DNA of 54,866 nucleotides from an uncultured Lachnospiraceae bacterium. Lineage in GTDB: Bacteria; Bacillota; Clostridia; Lachnospirales; Lachnospiraceae. Under the pieces are notes generated by a model. That model was not told the DNA's origin. It saw nothing but the letters and a program-made list of their open reading frames with translations, and did not search any database. The position numbers and the translations under genes were made by a program. Numbering within the stretch: the stretch's first letter is position 1; each line of letters begins with the position of its first letter. Positions 26,678 to 35,357 of the stretch are shown in pieces. The stretch is from positions 1 through 54,866 of the forward strand of contig CAKRFU010000019.1 of the NCBI GenBank assembly GCA_934320845.1, given 5' to 3'.

Positions 26678-27637
26678 ATGACATATTTAGAAGAGTATAA
26701 AGAGGGAAATAAATTTTCAGGGATTTATTTGTGCAAATCCAAACAGATATTAAAAACTAAGGCAGGAAAAACATATTATTCACTGATTCTTCAGGACAAA
26801 ACCGGAACCATTGACGGAAAAGTCTGGGAGTTAAATGCCGGTATAGCAGAATTTGAGAGCATGGATTTTATTATGACGGATGGTACCGTTACTTCATTTC
26901 AGGGTGCACGTCAGGTAAACATAAATCGTATAAGAAAGGCGCAGGAGGGAGAATATGACCCTAAGGAGTACATTCCTGCAACAAAGTATGATATTGAAGA
27001 GATGTATTCGGAACTTAAAGGTATTATAGCTACCATTAAAGAGCCGCACCTTAGACAGCTTACGGAAGAGTGTTTTATAAATGACAGGGAATTTGTAAAA
27101 GAATTTAAAGTTCATTCGGCAGCAAAATCGGTGCATCATGGATTTATCGGAGGACTTTTGCAGCATACACTTGCAGTCACAAAGATGTGCGTATTTCTTG
27201 CAGACAATTATCCTATACTTGACAGAGATTTGCTTGTCACAGCAGCAATTTTTCATGATATAGGAAAAGTCACTGAATTATCAGATTTTCCGATGAATGA
27301 TTATACAGATGACGGGCAGCTTCTTGGACATATATTTATAGGAGCTGAACTAATCGGAAATAAGATACGCCAGATAAGCGGATTTCCGCCTGTGCTTGCA
27401 ACAGAACTCCGCCACTGCATACTTGCACATCACGGAGAACTTGAATATGGTTCACCGAAAAAGCCTGCTATAGCGGAGGCGATGGCACTTAATTTTGCGG
27501 ACAATACAGACGCAAAACTTGAAACCATGACTGAGATATATGACAAGGCAAATCCGACAACGGAGTGGCTTGGCTTCAACAGATTTGTCGATTCAAACAT
27601 CAGACAGAGTACAGGTAGTGCGGCAAAGAGAAAATAA
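26678..27637 (+). CDS. YhaM-type 3'-5' exonuclease (OB-fold plus HD domain)
   Basis: This 319-residue protein has an N-terminal OB-fold (about 10-85, KTKAGKTYYSLILQDKTG) and an HD phosphohydrolase domain with HHGFIGGLLQHTLAV (about 148-163) and His193-Asp194 in FHDIGK. The arrangement matches YhaM/CBF1 of Firmicutes, metal-dependent exonucleases acting on RNA and DNA ends. GAGGAA before the ATG lies within the end of cheY, so the two are coupled. All metal ligands appear present. It is slightly longer than Bacillus YhaM. Confidence 0.88.
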   Translation: MTYLEEYKEGNKFSGIYLCKSKQILKTKAGKTYYSLILQDKTGTIDGKVWELNAGIAEFESMDFIMTDGTVTSFQGARQVNINRIRKAQEGEYDPKEYIPATKYDIEEMYSELKGIIATIKEPHLRQLTEECFINDREFVKEFKVHSAAKSVHHGFIGGLLQHTLAVTKMCVFLADNYPILDRDLLVTAAIFHDIGKVTELSDFPMNDYTDDGQLLGHIFIGAELIGNKIRQISGFPPVLATELRHCILAHHGELEYGSPKKPAIAEAMALNFADNTDAKLETMTEIYDKANPTTEWLGFNRFVDSNIRQSTGSAAKRK

Positions 27638-27705
27638 TTAAAAAAGAAAAAGCTGAGAAGCTGATTATTTTGTTTATAATTGGTTTGTCGGCTTTTGTTG
27701 ATATT

Positions 27706-27734
27706 TTGCGGATATTTGTATAGGATTTTATAAA
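27706..27734 (+). promoter_or_regulatory. Candidate promoter for rlmD
   Basis: TTGCGG (27706-27711), a 17-base spacer and TATAAA (27729-27734) lie about 80 bases before the rlmD start. The rest of 27638-27811 shows nothing clear. Confidence 0.5.
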
Positions 27735-27811
27735 AGTGCAAAATAGATGCTGATTGCATGGGGGTTGGCTGGAAAAACGGTAACTGAAATATAAATAGAG
27801 GAAAAAACATT

Positions 27812-29305
27812 ATGAATAAGGAAAAGAAATTTGTGTGTAATAAGAATGAAGAGTTCGAGCTTGAGATTACCGACCTTGGCAGTACGGGAGAGGGAATAGG
27901 CAAGATTGACGGATACACACTTTTTGTAAAAGATGCTCTTATCGGAGACAAAGTAAGAGTTAAAGTCATGAAAACAAAGAAAAATTACGGATATGCGAGA
28001 ATGCTTGAAATAATAAAGCCGTCTGAATACAGAGTAGAACCTGAATGTTTGGTGGCAAGGCAGTGCGGAGGATGCCAGTTGCAGCATTGTTCCTATGAAA
28101 AACAGCTTTCCTGGAAAGAAGAGAAAGTGGCTAACTGTCTTAGAAGAATAGGCGGTGTTCCTGTTTATACTGAGGAAGAATATAAGAAATGTAAAAATGC
28201 AGAAGAGTACAAAAATACAGAAAACGCTGCTGAAAGTAAGACTCCGATAATCATGGAGCCTATTCTTAGGATGGACAAACCTGTTCATTACAGAAATAAA
28301 GCGCAGTTTCCGGTTGGTTATGATAAAGACGGTAATCCTGTTGCAGGTTTTTATGCGGGAAGAACACACAGCATTGTACCTCAGACGGACTGCCTTATAC
28401 AGCATGAATCTAACAAACAGATTGTAGAAACTGTTCTTGAATTTATGAAGAAATATAATGTTACGGCGTATGATGAAAAGAAGAACAGGGGAATAGTGCG
28501 ACATATACTTACGAGAGTAGGAAAAGCAACAGGAGAGGTTATGGTCTGTCTTGTTATTAACGCCAAAAGGCTGCCACATTCAGAAGAATTTGTTGAAATG
28601 ATAAAAAATTGTGGAATTAACCTTGAGATAAAGAGCATCACTGTTAATATAAATCGTGAAAATACGAATGTTATTCTTGGAGAAAAAATAGAGACACTTT
28701 ACGGACAGTCATATATAGAGGACTATATAGGTGATATAAAATATCGTATATCGCCGCTTTCGTTTTATCAGGTGAATCCTGAGCAGACAAAAAAACTTTA
28801 CCAGACAGCTCTTGAATTTGCAGATATAAAAGAGGGCGAAGTGGTATGGGATTTGTATTGCGGAATAGGAACAATATCACTTTTCATGGCGAGAGAAGCA
28901 TCGAAAGTATGCGGAGTTGAGATTGTACCGCAGGCAATAGAGGACGCAAAGCAGAATGCCAAGTTAAACAATATAACAAATGCGGAATTTTTTGTCGGGG
29001 CAGCAGAGGATGTTGTTCCTATGCAGTATGAAAAGAGTGGCGGCAGACTGAGAGCAGATGTAGTAACACTTGATCCGCCAAGAAAAGGCTGCGATGAGAA
29101 ACTGCTTGATACAGTTGTTAAGATGGCACCGTCGAGGATAATTTATGTAAGCTGTGACCCGGGAACACTTGCAAGGGATGTAAAGGTGCTTACGGATAAA
29201 GGATATGAGGTGAAAAGAGTCAGAGCCTGTGATATGTTTGGCGGAAGTTTTCATGTGGAGAGTGTGGTCTTATTGTCCAAACAGGATCCGGTATCTTTAA
29301 ATTAA
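27812..29305 (+). CDS. rlmD: 23S rRNA (uracil-C5)-methyltransferase, RlmD/RumA type
   Basis: This 497-residue enzyme has an N-terminal TRAM domain (about 10-67), a [4Fe-4S] site from Cys79, Cys85, Cys88 and a distant Cys in QTDCLIQHE, a SAM-binding domain (VWDLYCGIGTISLF) and catalytic Cys448 in VSCDPGTLARD. It methylates uracil at the C5 position of 23S rRNA (U1939 and/or U747) using SAM. A polar insert of about 20 residues (CKNAEEYKNTENAAES, near 130-147) follows the Fe-S region. AGAGGA precedes the ATG. The gene ends three bases from the convergent MATE gene. Whether it modifies one or two sites is not decidable here. Confidence 0.92.
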   Translation: MNKEKKFVCNKNEEFELEITDLGSTGEGIGKIDGYTLFVKDALIGDKVRVKVMKTKKNYGYARMLEIIKPSEYRVEPECLVARQCGGCQLQHCSYEKQLSWKEEKVANCLRRIGGVPVYTEEEYKKCKNAEEYKNTENAAESKTPIIMEPILRMDKPVHYRNKAQFPVGYDKDGNPVAGFYAGRTHSIVPQTDCLIQHESNKQIVETVLEFMKKYNVTAYDEKKNRGIVRHILTRVGKATGEVMVCLVINAKRLPHSEEFVEMIKNCGINLEIKSITVNINRENTNVILGEKIETLYGQSYIEDYIGDIKYRISPLSFYQVNPEQTKKLYQTALEFADIKEGEVVWDLYCGIGTISLFMAREASKVCGVEIVPQAIEDAKQNAKLNNITNAEFFVGAAEDVVPMQYEKSGGRLRADVVTLDPPRKGCDEKLLDTVVKMAPSRIIYVSCDPGTLARDVKVLTDKGYEVKRVRACDMFGGSFHVESVVLLSKQDPVSLN

Positions 29306-29308
29306 AGG

Positions 29309-30640
29309 TTATGATAAACTAATCATCCATTTACGCCTCTTAAAAATAATTAACGATACAACAAGCCTGAATATTTCTTCCGTGGTAAGCAGCGTATACA
29401 CCCCCACAATACCCCACTTAAATATATATGCTGCAAGCAGACACAATGGGATTCCGATGCACCATGTACCAACGATATCAATCGCCATGATGATTTTAGT
29501 ATTGCCTCCACTTCGTATGATACCGCCTCCAAGTATCATATTTTCCACCTTGACCGGTGCATATAGAGCAAATATGATAAGCAGGATTTTTCCAAGCTCC
29601 TTTACGCTGTGATTCACACGGTACAGTCTGGTATATTCTCCTGCTAGCAGTATGAGTAATGCAGATACAACCAGCGAACCGATTAAGCCCGCATACATAA
29701 TCTTCTTAGACTCTTCGTAAGCCTCATCGTATTCTTTTCCTCCAAGTCTCTTACCAATCATAACGCCGGCAGCCGCTGATAATCCACTCAATGCGCCTAC
29801 AATAAGTCCTTGTATAGGACATGTAAGTGTGTATGCTGTCAGATTTGATATTCCAAGATGACCATATACTGCGGACTCCACATTCTGTCCAAGACTCCAT
29901 AAAAATTCACTGACCAGAATCGGCGTAATCATAATCAGATAATCTCTGATTGTGAGCTTTTTAAAATGCAGTGACAGTACCGGTTTATCTCCGTCCTTTC
30001 TGATACTGGAAATAAATTCGATAACAATAAATATAAGGTTAAATAACTGCGAAATAAGTGTTGCTATCGCAGCACCTTTTATTCCCATACAGGGTAATCC
30101 TGATTTTCCAAATATCAGCAGATAATTAAGCCCGGTATTTACCGCAACAGCTCCAAAGCTTGCTAAAAATGGTATTGCGGCATGTTCCCTACAGCGTAGC
30201 CATGCTGATAAAATATTGCTGACTGCCATCGGGATATAAGAAAATGCTACAATTCTAAAATAGACCGCACCGGTATTTATAATACTCATATCTTTAGTAT
30301 ACAATCCAAGTATCTGCAACGGTAAAATTCCGGCTGCCAAAAGAAACAATGCTGATATTATAATTCCGCAAATGAGACTCAGATCAAAGCTGCTCCATGC
30401 CTCTTTTATGTCTTCAGCTCCAATAAATTGTGCAATTAATATCCCTGCAACTGTGCTTACTGCACCAATCACCACAGAAAAAATTAAGGAAAAATTACCA
30501 CATAATCCAACAGCTGATATATTTGTCTCTCCCAGCTGTCCTATCATAATCTGGTCAACGATAGAAAAAGATGCCTGCAGCATACTTTGTAACGTGACAG
30601 GAATTGCTATTTTACATAACGATTTCATAAACTCTGACAT
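29309..30640 (-). CDS. MATE-family efflux transporter
   Basis: This 443-residue membrane protein has about twelve helices in two related halves and typical MATE features: IPVTLQSMLQASFSIVDQIMIGQLG at the start and the matching GLSAAAGVMIGKRLGGKEYDEA in the second half. It exports drugs or toxic metabolites in exchange for Na+ or H+. Its ATG overlaps the stop codon of the LacI-type regulator (TAATG), so the pair is translationally coupled. It is therefore probably induced by a small sugar-like or nucleoside-like ligand, which is unusual for a MATE. The substrate is unknown. Confidence 0.92.
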   Translation of the reverse strand: MSEFMKSLCKIAIPVTLQSMLQASFSIVDQIMIGQLGETNISAVGLCGNFSLIFSVVIGAVSTVAGILIAQFIGAEDIKEAWSSFDLSLICGIIISALFLLAAGILPLQILGLYTKDMSIINTGAVYFRIVAFSYIPMAVSNILSAWLRCREHAAIPFLASFGAVAVNTGLNYLLIFGKSGLPCMGIKGAAIATLISQLFNLIFIVIEFISSIRKDGDKPVLSLHFKKLTIRDYLIMITPILVSEFLWSLGQNVESAVYGHLGISNLTAYTLTCPIQGLIVGALSGLSAAAGVMIGKRLGGKEYDEAYEESKKIMYAGLIGSLVVSALLILLAGEYTRLYRVNHSVKELGKILLIIFALYAPVKVENMILGGGIIRSGGNTKIIMAIDIVGTWCIGIPLCLLAAYIFKWGIVGVYTLLTTEEIFRLVVSLIIFKRRKWMISLS

Positions 30641-31650
30641 TATAATTCACCCGTACTTTCTCTCTTTATTAGCTCAACAGGTAACACTATTTCCTTCTCA
30701 CATTCTGCTCCATCGCGCATTGCCTCCAGGCATTCAATTGCAATTTTTGCTCTGAGAGATGCCTCCTGATGAATCGTTGTAAGTGCAGGATTACTTTCCC
30801 TGCTTGCCATGTTGTCATCAAAGCCGATTATCTGAATATCATTTGGAATTTGTATGCCCTTTCCATGTAAAAAACGCATAAATTCCAATGCATAAAAATC
30901 TGACACTGCAAAAACAGCGGTAACGCTGTTCTTTAACAGCTCCTGAAAATTTTCCTCATAAAAGAGCATTCTTCCCTTTTTTTTCTTAGGTATCTGCCAT
31001 CTCAAGATTTCTCCCGGCTCAAAAGCTGCGCAAAATCCTTCAATGCGCTCCTTATCCATACAGATAAAATTATCCGCTATACATAATGCTTTTTTATGAC
31101 CAATCATCTTTAAATGACTCCCGGCCTGATAGCCACCATCATAATGATTGATGACCAGATTAACTACCTTGGAACATTTTTCAAAATAGCCATCATACAC
31201 GACAAACGATATCCGCATCTGATTTCTAAGTTTTTCATAATCAGCTTCACAAAAACCCATAAGTATAAGACCATCCATATTCCACATGGAAGCAAACACC
31301 GGAATCTCACTTATATCTGATGTTGTTTTTATCATCAGAAAATATCCTTTTTCATTAACCTCATGAGAAAGAGCATTTAGTGATGACATCACAAATCCAT
31401 CTTCTAAAACATTGCCCTCATATTTCACATGGTCATTCACCACCACTCCAATAATTTTGGAATTATTTCTCGCAAGTAAAATGCCAGCCATATTAGGAAT
31501 ATATCCTGAACTTTCAAGTTCCTGCTGGACACGTTTTACAGTCTCTTCCGAAATCTTTTCTGTTTTACCATGAATTACCTTTGAGACAGTTGCGGTACTA
31601 AGACCTAATGAATCTGCAACATCCACGATTCGAACCCTGTTCTGTGCCAT
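30640..31650 (-). CDS. LacI-family transcriptional regulator
   Basis: This 336-residue regulator has a LacI helix-turn-helix at the N-terminus (VRIVDVADSLGLSTATVSKVIHGK), a hinge helix (VKRVQQELESSGYIPN) and a periplasmic-binding-protein-like ligand domain ending with TTIHQEASLRAKIAIECL. It should bind a palindrome and respond to a small ligand. GAGG precedes the ATG at 31650. A palindrome of LacI type lies directly upstream of its promoter, so it probably represses its own operon, including the overlapping MATE gene. Confidence 0.93.
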   Translation of the reverse strand: MAQNRVRIVDVADSLGLSTATVSKVIHGKTEKISEETVKRVQQELESSGYIPNMAGILLARNNSKIIGVVVNDHVKYEGNVLEDGFVMSSLNALSHEVNEKGYFLMIKTTSDISEIPVFASMWNMDGLILMGFCEADYEKLRNQMRISFVVYDGYFEKCSKVVNLVINHYDGGYQAGSHLKMIGHKKALCIADNFICMDKERIEGFCAAFEPGEILRWQIPKKKKGRMLFYEENFQELLKNSVTAVFAVSDFYALEFMRFLHGKGIQIPNDIQIIGFDDNMASRESNPALTTIHQEASLRAKIAIECLEAMRDGAECEKEIVLPVELIKRESTGEL

Positions 31651-31683
31651 ATTGATTTCCTCTTTTTCTGATATTCTAATTAT

Positions 31684-31729
31684 ATGTTACAACAGAAATT
31701 TGGGTTTTACAAAGGTTAAACGTGTAACC
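31684..31729 (-). promoter_or_regulatory. Promoter and LacI-type operator of the LacI-MATE operon
   Basis: On the minus strand a -35 TTGTAA (31707-31712) is 17 bases from a -10 TAACAT (31684-31689). Immediately upstream of the -35 is the near-perfect palindrome GGTTAAACGTGTAACC (31714-31729), with the central CG typical of LacI-family operators. Confidence 0.65.
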
Positions 31730-31876
31730 CATAACAAAATTTATGTTAGATTTTTGTGACATTTTACTTTAGAACATTAGAACAATGAAATCATCATCTG
31801 TAAAATATTGCCACCTGCCATTGACCGTTTAGAAATGATTGGCTTGGAAATATTGTTCGTTTATTATATGACTTTT

Positions 31877-32701
31877 CTAATCAATCGATACCGGAAGTTC
31901 GAGTTCGGTTAAAAACTCATTTTCAAGAGTTGTTTCATATGTATCTAATCTGCACATTTCTATAGGGTCACCATTGATTTTGAGGTGATGCCGTTTGGCA
32001 TAATCGTATAATTTTGGAAGCAATTGTTTAGTTTGTTCCAAGCTGCCTTTATAAAATAAAGATAAGTAATGTCCGGCAGGCAGGTGAAAATTACAGTTAT
32101 CAGTCAGAGAATCTGTTGATAAAAAAAACACATTTTTGGTACGGAAATAATCAGAATTTGGATTTGAGCCTTCAATGTCGAGAGTATAGCAGTCGCAGTA
32201 TCCGATAGCATTGATTTTGTGACGTGTTTCACGCATATATTTTATCATATAGTAGTCTACATAATCATCAGGAAGATTTTCATCAGTAATCATAATACCG
32301 GCACGTTTTGGATAATTGTGCAGCTGTACTTTCTCAAATGAGTTAATATCAAGACAATCTTTGACTGCGCCTAATCGGTTTTGTATACTGTTTTTTTGCT
32401 CATATAATTTAAGAATTGCTTCATTGATAGTAATTATTTCCTGTTCCAAAAGATTTATGGTGGATTGTACTGTACGATTCATTACAAATTCTTTGATTTG
32501 TTCCAAATGCAAACCAAGTCCCAGCATTTCGCGTATCAAAATCAGTGTCTGTACATCTGTTGGAGAATATTCACGATAACCGTTTTCAATATTGCGGGTA
32601 GGTGAGATAAGCCCCATTTTTTCATAATAACGTATTGAATCAACACTGATATTAAACAAATCTGATAATTCACCAATATAAAAAATTCCTTTTTCTTTCA
32701 T
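31877..32701 (-). CDS. MerR-family regulator with BmrR-like effector domain
   Basis: This 274-residue regulator has a MerR winged helix (IGELSDLFNISVDSIRYYEKMGLI, residues 8-31), a coiled-coil (about 75-115) and a C-terminal effector domain of about 150 residues resembling BmrR/BltR/GyrI-type ligand domains, not the short metal-binding loop of MerR or CueR. Such domains bind organic cations or amphipathic compounds. The start is set at 32701, 6 bases after GAGG; the frame opens at 32713. It is encoded divergently from the amine-oxidation cluster, whose promoter has the 19-bp spacer expected for MerR activation, so it very likely controls that cluster and may sense an amine. Confidence 0.88.
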   Translation of the reverse strand: MKEKGIFYIGELSDLFNISVDSIRYYEKMGLISPTRNIENGYREYSPTDVQTLILIREMLGLGLHLEQIKEFVMNRTVQSTINLLEQEIITINEAILKLYEQKNSIQNRLGAVKDCLDINSFEKVQLHNYPKRAGIMITDENLPDDYVDYYMIKYMRETRHKINAIGYCDCYTLDIEGSNPNSDYFRTKNVFFLSTDSLTDNCNFHLPAGHYLSLFYKGSLEQTKQLLPKLYDYAKRHHLKINGDPIEMCRLDTYETTLENEFLTELELPVSID

Positions 32702-32846
32702 GTGCGGCCTCATTTCTGAATATACGTTTATTTTCGTTGTAATAAATTTTAAATAAAAGACAAAACATTAGCAGTGTTCAATGGTTTAATGATAAAATTT
32801 AATCGTTATTGTCGCAAAATAGGACAAAAATAATAAAAAATTATTA

Positions 32847-32877
32847 TTGACATTAGTATAGTACTAGAGTTTAGATT
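32847..32877 (+). promoter_or_regulatory. MerR-type promoter of the amine cluster (19-bp spacer)
   Basis: A consensus -35 TTGACA (32847-32852) and a -10 TAGATT (32872-32877) are separated by 19 bases, which is too long for normal activity and is the hallmark of MerR-activated promoters. The spacer is nearly palindromic around TAGTATAGTACTA, as expected for a MerR operator. Confidence 0.75.
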
Positions 32878-32890
32878 ATTTGTAAAGACA

Positions 32891-32937
32891 AAGAAGTCCT
32901 AAATACGCAAAAGATGCGTTTGGGGCTTCTTTTTTTG
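32891..32937 (+). terminator. Leader terminator / candidate attenuator before the amine cluster
   Basis: AAGAAGTCCTAAATACGC (32891-32908) pairs with GCGTTTGGGGCTTCTT (32916-32931), with G-U pairs and a 2-base bulge, followed by a run of seven T residues. It starts about 14 bases after the -10 of the MerR-type promoter and about 100 bases before the first gene, so transcripts from that promoter must read through it. No alternative pairing strand was identified. Confidence 0.7.
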
Positions 32938-33030
32938 ATATGAGTCTGAAGAGCAAACAGTTTTAAAAATACATTGATAAGTTAATGTGAATTATGGAAA
33001 TTTTAATTGTCAATGGGAAAGAGAGGAACC

Positions 33031-33351
33031 ATGAGCAAAAGAATAATAAATCATCCGGTGCTTGGAGAAACACCTGAAAGAGAACTAGTTAAATTTACAT
33101 ATAACGGAAAAGAATTGGAGGGATATAAGGGAGAGCCCATTGCTACAGCATTGAGAGTGGCTGGAGTTATGGCACACAGATATACAAAAAAACGACATGA
33201 ACCAAGAGGTGTTTTTTGTGCGATAGGAAGATGTACGGATTGTGTAATGGTGGTCAATGGGCAGCCAAATGTGAGAACGTGTATAACTCCTTTAGAAGAA
33301 GGGATGGTCGTACAGACGCAGTATGGGGCATCTGCTGAGAAGGATTTTTAG
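33031..33351 (+). CDS. [2Fe-2S] subunit of a flavin amine/imino-acid dehydrogenase (HcnA/SoxA-like)
   Basis: This 106-residue protein has the plant-type ferredoxin spacing Cys63, Cys68, Cys71 and Cys84, with the pattern RGVFCAIGRCTDC, as in HcnA, the gamma subunit of D-hydroxyproline dehydrogenase and the small subunit of octopine oxidase. It carries electrons between flavin subunits. GAGAGG selects ATG 33031; the frame opens at 33007. It is the first gene of the cluster, 36 bases before the large FAD subunit, and its partner proteins are the FAD, BFD-like and DAO-type proteins that follow. Confidence 0.88.
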   Translation: MSKRIINHPVLGETPERELVKFTYNGKELEGYKGEPIATALRVAGVMAHRYTKKRHEPRGVFCAIGRCTDCVMVVNGQPNVRTCITPLEEGMVVQTQYGASAEKDF

Positions 33352-33387
33352 CATAATATTGTGATTGGAATAGAAAGGATAACGAGT

Positions 33388-34965
33388 ATGACAGAAAGAT
33401 ATGATTTAATAGTAATAGGAGCCGGTCCAGCAGGTCTTTCAGCAGCAATAGAAGCAGCAAAAAACGGATTATCACCTATTGTTTTTGATGAAAATTCAAA
33501 ACCGGGTGGACAGCTTTTTAAACAGATACATAAATTCTTTGGTTCAAAAGAACACAAATCAAAAATTCGTGGTTACAAGATAGGTGAAGAGTTATTAAAT
33601 GAGGCTGAGAAATACGGTGTAAGAGTTATTTTGAATGCAACAGTTATTGGTTTATATCAGGAAAAAGAAATAACGGTAAAAATAGGAGAAGAAGTAAAGC
33701 ATTATAAAGGTGACAGCATTCTGGTTGCTACAGGTGCAAGTGAAAATATGGTAACTTTTAAAGGATGGACACTTCCGGGAGTAATAGGAGCCGGTGCCGC
33801 ACAGACAATGATGAATCTGCATCATGTTACTGCAGGTGAGCGTATATTGATGTTAGGTTCAGGAAATGTAGGTCTTGTTGTAAGTTTTCAGTTGATGCAG
33901 GCGGGATGTGAAGTAGTTGCCCTGGTTGATGCCGCACCAAGAATTGGAGGATATGGCGTTCATGCAGCAAAGGTTGCGAGATGCGGTGTACCGTTTTATC
34001 TGTCACACACTATTATAGAAGCAGAGGGAACAGATCATGTAACGGGAGTTACAATTGGTGAGGTTGGAGCAGATTGGAAGATAAAAGAGGGAACAGAAAA
34101 ACATTTTGATGTAGATACGATATGTCTTGCAGTAGGATTATCGCCAATGTCACAGTTGTTGAAACAGGCAGGATGTGATATGAAAGATACTCCCGGTGGA
34201 TATGTTCCCGTGTGTGATGAACTGGGAGCAACCTCAGTTGAAGGAATTTTTGCAGCAGGTGATGTAAGTGGAATAGAAGAGGCAAGTTCGGCCATGATAG
34301 AAGGAAGAATTTCCGGTGCAGTTATTTCAAATTATTTGGGATATCTTTCAGATGCTGAACTTGAAAAAAAGACAAAAGAACTTGAAAACGCATTAGAAAC
34401 ATTGAGACAGGGAATGTTTGCACCGAAAAACAGAGGGAAGCTTGTTACCAAGACGGAAGAAAACATAGATGTTTCAATGAATTTACTGGAAAAGGGATAT
34501 GTGGCAGATGATGAGATCGAACGGTATCCGGGAGTGACACATACAGTTGGAATACATCCCGTTATGGAGTGCACACAGAATATTCCATGTAATCCATGTC
34601 AGGATGCGTGTGCAAAAGGATGTATTTCTATTGGCGACAATATAACATCGCTTCCTGTTGTTAATACAGATGCAAAATGTGTAGGTTGTGGTATGTGCGT
34701 AGCATCATGTTCAGGCCAGGCAATATTTTTGGTGGATGAAGAAACAGAAGCTGGATTTGGAACGGTTACAATGCCATATGAATTTTATCCGCTTCCTGAT
34801 ATTGGAGAGAAGGGAATGGCACTAGGAAGAGACGGAAAGAAGGTTTGCGAAGCAGAGGTTGTTGATATAAAGACTTCAAAAGCGTTTGACCACACAAATC
34901 TTCTGACTATAAAAGTTCCGTCTGATATGACGATGAAAGCAAGATTTTATCGCAGTGCGGAGTAA
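33388..34965 (+). CDS. FAD/NAD-binding subunit with extra ferredoxin clusters (HcnB/SoxA-like)
   Basis: This 525-residue protein starts with an FAD-binding GAGPAGLSAA motif (10-19) and a second dinucleotide site (MLGSGNVGLV, about 153-162), and ends the reductase part with FAAGDVSGIEEAS. After this it carries two cysteine groups: Cys395, 401, 404, 408 and 412, then Cys431, 434, 437 and 441, the latter in ferredoxin [4Fe-4S] spacing. HcnB-type proteins of aerobes lack the 4Fe-4S part, so electrons here probably leave to ferredoxin or NAD rather than a quinone. The start at 33388 follows AAAGGA; the frame opens at 33361. It is a central electron-transfer subunit of the complex. Confidence 0.88.
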   Translation: MTERYDLIVIGAGPAGLSAAIEAAKNGLSPIVFDENSKPGGQLFKQIHKFFGSKEHKSKIRGYKIGEELLNEAEKYGVRVILNATVIGLYQEKEITVKIGEEVKHYKGDSILVATGASENMVTFKGWTLPGVIGAGAAQTMMNLHHVTAGERILMLGSGNVGLVVSFQLMQAGCEVVALVDAAPRIGGYGVHAAKVARCGVPFYLSHTIIEAEGTDHVTGVTIGEVGADWKIKEGTEKHFDVDTICLAVGLSPMSQLLKQAGCDMKDTPGGYVPVCDELGATSVEGIFAAGDVSGIEEASSAMIEGRISGAVISNYLGYLSDAELEKKTKELENALETLRQGMFAPKNRGKLVTKTEENIDVSMNLLEKGYVADDEIERYPGVTHTVGIHPVMECTQNIPCNPCQDACAKGCISIGDNITSLPVVNTDAKCVGCGMCVASCSGQAIFLVDEETEAGFGTVTMPYEFYPLPDIGEKGMALGRDGKKVCEAEVVDIKTSKAFDHTNLLTIKVPSDMTMKARFYRSAE

Positions 34966-35030
34966 ATATAAAACAAAATAAGTCAAGTATAAGAATGTAA
35001 CAGTACGGGTTATATGGAAAAGAGGTTAAT

Positions 35031-35357
35031 ATGGTAGATGTACAGACTAAATTAAATGAAATAGGAAAATATATACCGGCTGCTGATGATGACATATTGA
35101 TATGTCGATGTGAGGAAGTTACAAAGGGAGAGATCAGGCAGGCAGTACATGCGGGAATGTTTACAATAGAAGAGATTAGAAGATATCTTCGTTGTGGAAT
35201 GGGACTTTGTCAGGGGCAGACATGTGGCAAGCTGGTGAAGGCAATAGTGGCAAGAGAACTTGGTGTAAGACCAACTGACATTGAACCGGCTGTGTCGAGG
35301 GCTCCTATGAGACCGATTGAGATGAAAATATTGGCAAAAGATGGAGGTGAACGCTAA
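35031..35357 (+). CDS. BFD-like [2Fe-2S] protein
   Basis: This 108-residue protein contains a bacterioferritin-associated-ferredoxin-type cluster: Cys25 and Cys27 (ICRCEEV), Cys55, Cys60 and Cys65 (GLCQGQTC). In many HcnB and proline dehydrogenase proteins this domain is the C-terminal part of the FAD subunit; here it is encoded separately. Its last base overlaps the ATG of the next gene (TAATGA), so the two are translationally coupled. It should pass electrons between the catalytic flavin subunit and the FAD/ferredoxin subunit. AGAGG precedes the ATG. Confidence 0.88.
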   Translation: MVDVQTKLNEIGKYIPAADDDILICRCEEVTKGEIRQAVHAGMFTIEEIRRYLRCGMGLCQGQTCGKLVKAIVARELGVRPTDIEPAVSRAPMRPIEMKILAKDGGER

